NCBI RefSeq assembly: GCF_029854705.2
Contig: NZ_CP139035.1
Coordinates: 1,302,001-1,366,000 of the forward strand
From: Akkermansia sp. N21116
Lineage (GTDB): Bacteria > Verrucomicrobiota > Verrucomicrobiia > Verrucomicrobiales > Akkermansiaceae
Reading direction: 5' to 3'
DNA: 64,000 bases
Each line of letters starts with the position of its first letter. Position 1 is the first letter of the stretch. Below are positions 59,965 through 64,000 of the stretch, piece by piece. The notes under the pieces are model-generated. The model made no database searches, was not told the DNA's origin, and saw nothing but the letters and a program-made list of their open reading frames with translations. Position numbers and translations under genes: made by a program.

Positions 59965-61713
59965 TTAGTGGGTGACTGTCCGGGGGAGTTTCATAGGAGG
60001 ATTTGACTGCCAGAGAACAGGTTTGGCGGTGAAGTCCTGACGTGTGAACGGGATGTTGTTGTCTTGAAGATGCAGTCTGAGGATGCGGCGAAGTTCCAGG
60101 GCGGCCGGGATACACTCCTGGACGCTGTGGCCGGCAGGAACGATTTTTTCCGATTGGGCCCAGTCGAGGTGGGATGAGTAGTAGGCTACGATGCCATCGG
60201 AAGAGTTGGGGGTGTTGTTTCGTCCCCGGTCTCCGATGATGGAGTGGACGGGGATTCTATCGGAGGGGCGTATTTCCTGGATGCCCGTGATAAATGGCGA
60301 GGAAGGGGAGAGCTGGCGGATGCTGGTAAGTTCCTCTTCAATTTTCATGGGATTGAGGAGGAGCATATTGTTACTGAGCGTTCCTGTACGGACTACTTCC
60401 AACAGGATGGCTTCCGGGAGAGTGATAAGTTTTTGTCCAATCCGTCCTACCCATGAGTCGGCAAAGCGGGAACCCCGGTGAGGAGTTGCCATGAAGACGA
60501 TGCGGGATGTCTGTTGGGGAGGATTGAAGATGAAGGATTCCCGGAGTTTTTTGTCGTGTTCGAGGTCGGCTTGGGACGAAGGCAGCAGTTCTTCAAGCCG
60601 TGCTGTAACCTGGTCGTACGTCAGGGATCTGGCATTATTCATGCCTTTGATGAGTTTTTCCAGCATTCCCCAGGGGTGTTCCGAGTTGTTCATTCTGGTG
60701 ATAAGGCCGCCCATGGAGTGACCGATCATGAGCATTTTGTTGATGGGGCTGTTACGATCAGGAGTACCGTATTCGTCAAAAATGTATTGAAGGGCGTCGC
60801 GCTGGGCTTGTGCGGATTTGGCCCAGGGAATGCCGGATGGGTAGCCGAAGAACCAGAATTGGTAGTTGTGGCGGATAACGGGATCGGCCAGGAGGCGATT
60901 GGTGATGTTGGCGAATGTAGCCGGGGAGGACATGAGTCCGTGGGTGAAGAGGACGGGTATTTTTTTCGGAGAATAAGGCTCGGAGAAATAAAGGCCCATG
61001 TAGTTGACCGCTTTTTTAGGGCGGAAGGCACCGAGGATACCGGCGTTGGAAATGTCTTCACGATCCCAGAACAGGGAGATAGGGGCGGAGAAGTCGGCTG
61101 CCAGGGCTTGTTGAGTTGATCCGACGTTGACGGAGTCTTCAAGAAGACGGGGGATGAACCGCATGGCGGGTTTGCCGTTGACAGGGTGGTCGAAGTCCAG
61201 GATTGCCGTCAGGGTGTGGATGTTGCCGCTGTCTTTTAGAGATTCGTTTTGTCTTTTGACGGCATTTTTATTTCTTTTGACGATGCCGGCCAGTGGGATG
61301 CCCAGACCTTCAACGGTAACGCGTTCTTCCAAGTGAAAGCTGGTCTGGATTTTGGAACAGGGAATGACGTCTTCGTAGGTGCGGTAGTCGCGGTCGTTGC
61401 CAAGGGCTGAGGTTTCGACGGCGAAAGCTCCGGAAGGGGCTTGGATTCGGTCTCCGGAGTGCTCATTGAGTTTACGCCCGCGTTCCAGAAGGGTGAATAC
61501 CGCATGGTTGTATTGATTGAGGGCACCGGGCCATTCCTTCTTCCTGGAGGGATTCCCGAGGATGTCCCATGCCTTTTTGGCAAGGGCTACCTGGTCAATG
61601 TCGGAGGGTTCTCTGGAGTTGTAGATTTCTCTTGTATCCGGTGCATACGGAGGAGAACATGAAAGGGGCAGAAGGGTGGAGGCAAGAAGGACGATGGATA
61701 AGAGGTGTTTCAT
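59965..61713 (-). CDS. Lipoprotein alpha/beta hydrolase (esterase/lipase-like)
   Basis: The 582 residues have a lipoprotein signal ending LPLSC (Cys19). An unfamiliar N-terminal region of about 230 residues precedes an alpha/beta-hydrolase domain with PVLFTHGLMSSPATF (oxyanion loop), the nucleophile elbow GHSMGG (Ser near 333), ATPHRGSRFAD, an acid in SSDGIVAYYSSHL and the His in VPAGHSVQE. The arrangement resembles PGAP1/lipase-type enzymes. It probably acts in the periplasm or outer membrane on a lipid or ester. It lies between sufS and the pseudokinase on the same strand. Confidence 0.85.
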   Translation of the reverse strand: MKHLLSIVLLASTLLPLSCSPPYAPDTREIYNSREPSDIDQVALAKKAWDILGNPSRKKEWPGALNQYNHAVFTLLERGRKLNEHSGDRIQAPSGAFAVETSALGNDRDYRTYEDVIPCSKIQTSFHLEERVTVEGLGIPLAGIVKRNKNAVKRQNESLKDSGNIHTLTAILDFDHPVNGKPAMRFIPRLLEDSVNVGSTQQALAADFSAPISLFWDREDISNAGILGAFRPKKAVNYMGLYFSEPYSPKKIPVLFTHGLMSSPATFANITNRLLADPVIRHNYQFWFFGYPSGIPWAKSAQAQRDALQYIFDEYGTPDRNSPINKMLMIGHSMGGLITRMNNSEHPWGMLEKLIKGMNNARSLTYDQVTARLEELLPSSQADLEHDKKLRESFIFNPPQQTSRIVFMATPHRGSRFADSWVGRIGQKLITLPEAILLEVVRTGTLSNNMLLLNPMKIEEELTSIRQLSPSSPFITGIQEIRPSDRIPVHSIIGDRGRNNTPNSSDGIVAYYSSHLDWAQSEKIVPAGHSVQECIPAALELRRILRLHLQDNNIPFTRQDFTAKPVLWQSNPPMKLPRTVTH

Positions 61714-61752
61714 GACTCCGACGGTGTTGCAGTTGTAGGGGCTTGGCTGGGC

Positions 61753-62979
61753 TCAGGATAGCATGGATACTGCTTTCTCAACTGCCGTCAGAGCGGTGCA
61801 AATTTCAGTCTCGGTGTTGTAAACGGAGAATGAGAATCGCGTGGTGCCGGTGGCTCCGATGCATGCCATCAGGGGCTGGCAGCAGTGGTGGCCGGTACGG
61901 ACGGCAATCCCCATCTGATCCAGAAGGGTGCCGATATCGTAGTGATGGATGTTGTCGGCGATGATGGAGATGACGGCTCCGTGCTTGCCGTTTTCACCCA
62001 GAATGCGGATGCCGGGGATGGTCCGAAGGCCGCTCAGCATGGTATTGACGAGGTGTTGCTCGTGTTCGGCGATGGCGTCCAGTCCGATGTTTTGGACGAA
62101 GCGGATGGCTTCGGCCATGGCAATGGCGCCTTCGATATTGGGAGTGCCTGCCTCGTATTTGAAGGGGAGGGTGTTGTAGATAGTACCGCCGAAAGTGACT
62201 TCGCGGATCATTTCACCGCCGCCCATCCAGGGGGGAAGACTGTCAAGGAGGTCGTATTTGCCCCAAAGTGCGCCAATACCAGTGGGGGCATAGAGTTTGT
62301 GACCGGAGAAGGCGAGTAGGTCGCATCCGAGTTCTTGAACGTCGATGGCGTGGTGGCTGACGGACTGGGCGGCATCAATGAGCACGATGGTGTCCGGATT
62401 GTTGGCCTTGGCCATGGCGATGACTTGGCGAATGGGGTTGATTATGCCGATGGCATTGGAAATATGGGCGACTGAAACGATTTTCGTCTTCGGTGTCAGG
62501 AGGCGTTCATAGGCCTGAAGATCCCATGTTTGGGAGTCGGTGATGGGGATGACTTTGATGATGGCTCCCGTGCGTTCGGCCATCATTTGCCATGGGACGA
62601 TGTTGGAGTGGTGCTCCGAGGCGGATAGAATGATTTCATCCCCCTTGCCGATTCTACCGGAGAAGCCGATGACGGATGCGGCGAGGTTGATGCCCATGGT
62701 ACAACCCGAAGTGAAGAGGACTTCTTCAGGGCGGCTGGCTCCGATGAAGTTTGCCGTGACGATGCGGGCCTGTTCGTGGGCTTCCGTAGCGATTTGGCTA
62801 AGGTGGTGGGCTCCACGATGGATGTTGGAGTTGTAAAGCTCGTAGTATTTTCGGGAAGCATCGAGGACGGCCAAGGGTTTTTGAGTTGTGGCGGCGTTGT
62901 CCAGATAGATCAGCTGCTTGCCATGGACGATGGTGTCCAGAATCGGGAACTGGGATCTGATATGGGATAGGTCAAGCAT
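61753..62979 (-). CDS. sufS: Cysteine desulfurase (SufS-type)
   Basis: The 408 residues match group II cysteine desulfurases: YLDNAATTQKP start, NIHRGAHHLS, SASEHHSNIVPWQM, DAAQSVSHHAIDVQ, the PLP Lys in AFSGHKLYAPTGIGALWGK and the active-site Cys in VRTGHHCCQPLM. It removes sulfur from cysteine for Fe-S cluster assembly in the cytoplasm. No sufBCD or sufE/U genes are adjacent. A rhodanese gene precedes it with a 2-bp gap. Confidence 0.93.
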   Translation of the reverse strand: MLDLSHIRSQFPILDTIVHGKQLIYLDNAATTQKPLAVLDASRKYYELYNSNIHRGAHHLSQIATEAHEQARIVTANFIGASRPEEVLFTSGCTMGINLAASVIGFSGRIGKGDEIILSASEHHSNIVPWQMMAERTGAIIKVIPITDSQTWDLQAYERLLTPKTKIVSVAHISNAIGIINPIRQVIAMAKANNPDTIVLIDAAQSVSHHAIDVQELGCDLLAFSGHKLYAPTGIGALWGKYDLLDSLPPWMGGGEMIREVTFGGTIYNTLPFKYEAGTPNIEGAIAMAEAIRFVQNIGLDAIAEHEQHLVNTMLSGLRTIPGIRILGENGKHGAVISIIADNIHHYDIGTLLDQMGIAVRTGHHCCQPLMACIGATGTTRFSFSVYNTETEICTALTAVEKAVSMLS

Positions 62980-62981
62980 GG

Positions 62982-63467
62982 CTAGGAGGCGAGGGAAGGG
63001 TTTTTGCGGATTTCATCCCATCCTCCTTCGAGGATGTAGATGGGGGCTTGAAGCTGGAAGCTTTTTAACATTTCGGCGATTTCCGATGCAGCATTGCAAC
63101 TGCGGTCGCAGAAGACAACGATGCATTTGTCATCAATGCCCGCCTGGTGGAGGACTGGCAGGGCTTTGGCCAGAAGGTCCGCTGCTTTTTCATCGTTGCG
63201 GATGGAAAGAACCTGACCGTTTTTGACGGTTCCGCGTTCAAAGGCATCCTGATTTCTTGCATCGATCCAGACGATTTTAGAGTATCCCCATTGTTTGAGG
63301 ACGGTTGTCAGGCAGATATGCCCTTCGGACAGTTTACTCGGGTCGCAGGGAGGGGTTCGGTTGGGCTCCATCCAGCGGTAGTCGGCATAAGCGAGGAGGG
63401 CCGCCAGGACGAGGGCACCGAAGATCAGGCGGAGCGCCTGGTAGATGGTTTCTTTATACTTGTTCAT
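62982..63467 (-). CDS. Membrane-anchored rhodanese-like protein
   Basis: The 161 residues have an N-terminal membrane helix (about 12-28, LIFGALVLAALLAYADY) and a rhodanese-fold domain with IVWIDARNQDAFERG and the active-site loop VFCDRSCNAASEIA. Its first Cys is the likely sulfane-sulfur carrier, and a second Cys follows. It ends 2 bp before sufS and its start overlaps the DUF1573 gene stop by 4 bp (ATGA). A sulfur-relay role with SufS is possible, but the domain should face the periplasm if the helix is an anchor, so the link is only positional. Confidence 0.8.
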   Translation of the reverse strand: MNKYKETIYQALRLIFGALVLAALLAYADYRWMEPNRTPPCDPSKLSEGHICLTTVLKQWGYSKIVWIDARNQDAFERGTVKNGQVLSIRNDEKAADLLAKALPVLHQAGIDDKCIVVFCDRSCNAASEIAEMLKSFQLQAPIYILEGGWDEIRKNPSLAS

Positions 63468-64000
63468 TTGTCCCGGGAGGGAGGCGTAATGGTAAGCATG
63501 CCGACGTAGCGGGAGTAGCGGGGAATTTTACTGTCCGTAAGGACCCAGAATGTATTGCAGAGTGGGGTAGCCGTTTGGAGAGGCGTGATGATGATTTTGT
63601 ACACTTCTCCTTTACGGACGGTTACCGGTTCGTACTTGAAGTCTTTGCCGGCGAGGCTGAATTCTGTTAGTTTGACGCCGGAGGCCGGGTCAACTGTGAC
63701 GGTGATGGTCTGGGGGGCAGCGGGGGAACCTTGGGGCCAGTTCAGCTGGCGCGTTGAGAGGTGGACGATTTCCGGAACGCGGACACGGAGTGTCAAGTCG
63801 TAGGTTTTCCCATCGGCAATGACGGTTAATTTTTTTGCATCGGAACCGGAGAACATGCCGATCTTCATAGTGGCGGAGACAACGCAGCTTTCACCGGGAG
63901 CGAGCACTTTTTTATTGCCGGCGAATCCGGCTTCCGTGCATTCGCAATTGGCTTTGATCGATTCCAGCTTAACCGGAGCATCCGATGTGTTTTTAAACGG
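63464..64000 (-). CDS. DUF1573-domain protein, 5' end cut by window edge
   Basis: The frame enters from the right edge and 178 codons are visible. The first residues (PFKNTSDAPVKLESIKANCECT) match the start of a DUF1573 domain (NTSDxPxxIxxIxxSCxCT), a beta-sandwich thought to act outside the cytoplasm. The rest continues with beta-rich sequence: LAPGESCVVSATMKI, then VRVPEIVHLSTRQLNWPQGS. A signal peptide should lie outside the window. It is the first visible gene of the operon that runs to 58271. Confidence 0.8.
   Translation of the reverse strand, partial: PFKNTSDAPVKLESIKANCECTEAGFAGNKKVLAPGESCVVSATMKIGMFSGSDAKKLTVIADGKTYDLTLRVRVPEIVHLSTRQLNWPQGSPAAPQTITVTVDPASGVKLTEFSLAGKDFKYEPVTVRKGEVYKIIITPLQTATPLCNTFWVLTDSKIPRYSRYVGMLTITPPSRDK

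Noticed and set aside
1-64000. CRISPR arrays, rRNA genes and insertion sequences
   Set aside because: No regularly spaced repeats, rRNA-like sequence or transposase was found. The only repeated units are the 34-bp tandem pair and the paired palindromes.

Overview
The window looks like chromosomal DNA of a Verrucomicrobiota bacterium, most likely Akkermansia or a close relative. The clues are a planctomycete/verrucomicrobial Minf_1886-type protein, two tandem secreted M60 (enhancin-like, mucin-type) metallopeptidases, a secreted sulfatase, SHD1-like domains in secreted proteins, and a Gram-negative envelope gene set. The genus is an inference. No rRNA, CRISPR array or insertion sequence was seen.

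Layout. 1-5225 (minus): a capsule/exopolysaccharide operon with Wza-like export lipoprotein, Wzc-like tyrosine autokinase, CpsB-type PHP phosphatase, PglC-like sugar-phosphate transferase and a GT2 glycosyltransferase cut by the left edge. 5.7-14.0 kb: phosphoglucomutase, a CbiX-like chelatase, an SHD1-like secreted protein, an NlpC/P60 lipoprotein, a YitT membrane protein, gltX and tatC. 14.2-21.8 kb: secreted sulfatase, AI-2E transporter coupled to an aspartyl-protease/PDZ lipoprotein, then Minf_1886 protein, agmatine deiminase and a FAD oxidoreductase in one plus-strand run. 21.8-27.3 kb: two paralogous M60 peptidases, a DUF3472 protein and an SHD1-thioredoxin protein, all with predicted export signals. 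27.4-32.7 kb (minus): a tight operon of histidine kinase, sigma-54 response regulator, xseB, dxs and recO. 33.0-35.6 kb: a YbgC-type thioesterase and gpmI.

36.0-45.6 kb is the str-S10 ribosomal cluster: rpsL, rpsG, fusA, rpsJ, rplC, rplD, rplW, rplB, rpsS, an unrelated secreted coiled-coil protein, rplV, rpsC, rplP, rpmC, rpsQ, rplN. It closes with a strong terminator; tuf is absent and the spc genes do not follow. 45.7-51.7 kb (minus): NUDIX-type regulator, dapF, and the coupled prfA-prmC-priA run.

51.8-58.2 kb looks like a small genomic island. An intact tRNA-Gln(UUG) is followed by a convergent tyrosine recombinase and then a visibly AT-richer operon: lipoprotein, periplasmic adaptor, MacB/FtsX-like permease and TolC-like lipoprotein, with no ATPase gene. 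Two copies of one 17-bp near-palindromic site, in opposite orientations, lie in front of the integrase and of the exporter operon. This is my best candidate for an undescribed system. 58.2-64.0 kb (minus) returns to core-like sequence: DUF1573 protein (cut by the right edge), membrane rhodanese, SufS, a lipoprotein alpha/beta hydrolase and a membrane-anchored pseudokinase with an outer discoidin-like domain.

All identifications come from reading motifs and gene order by eye. Family names are from general knowledge, and no database search was run.
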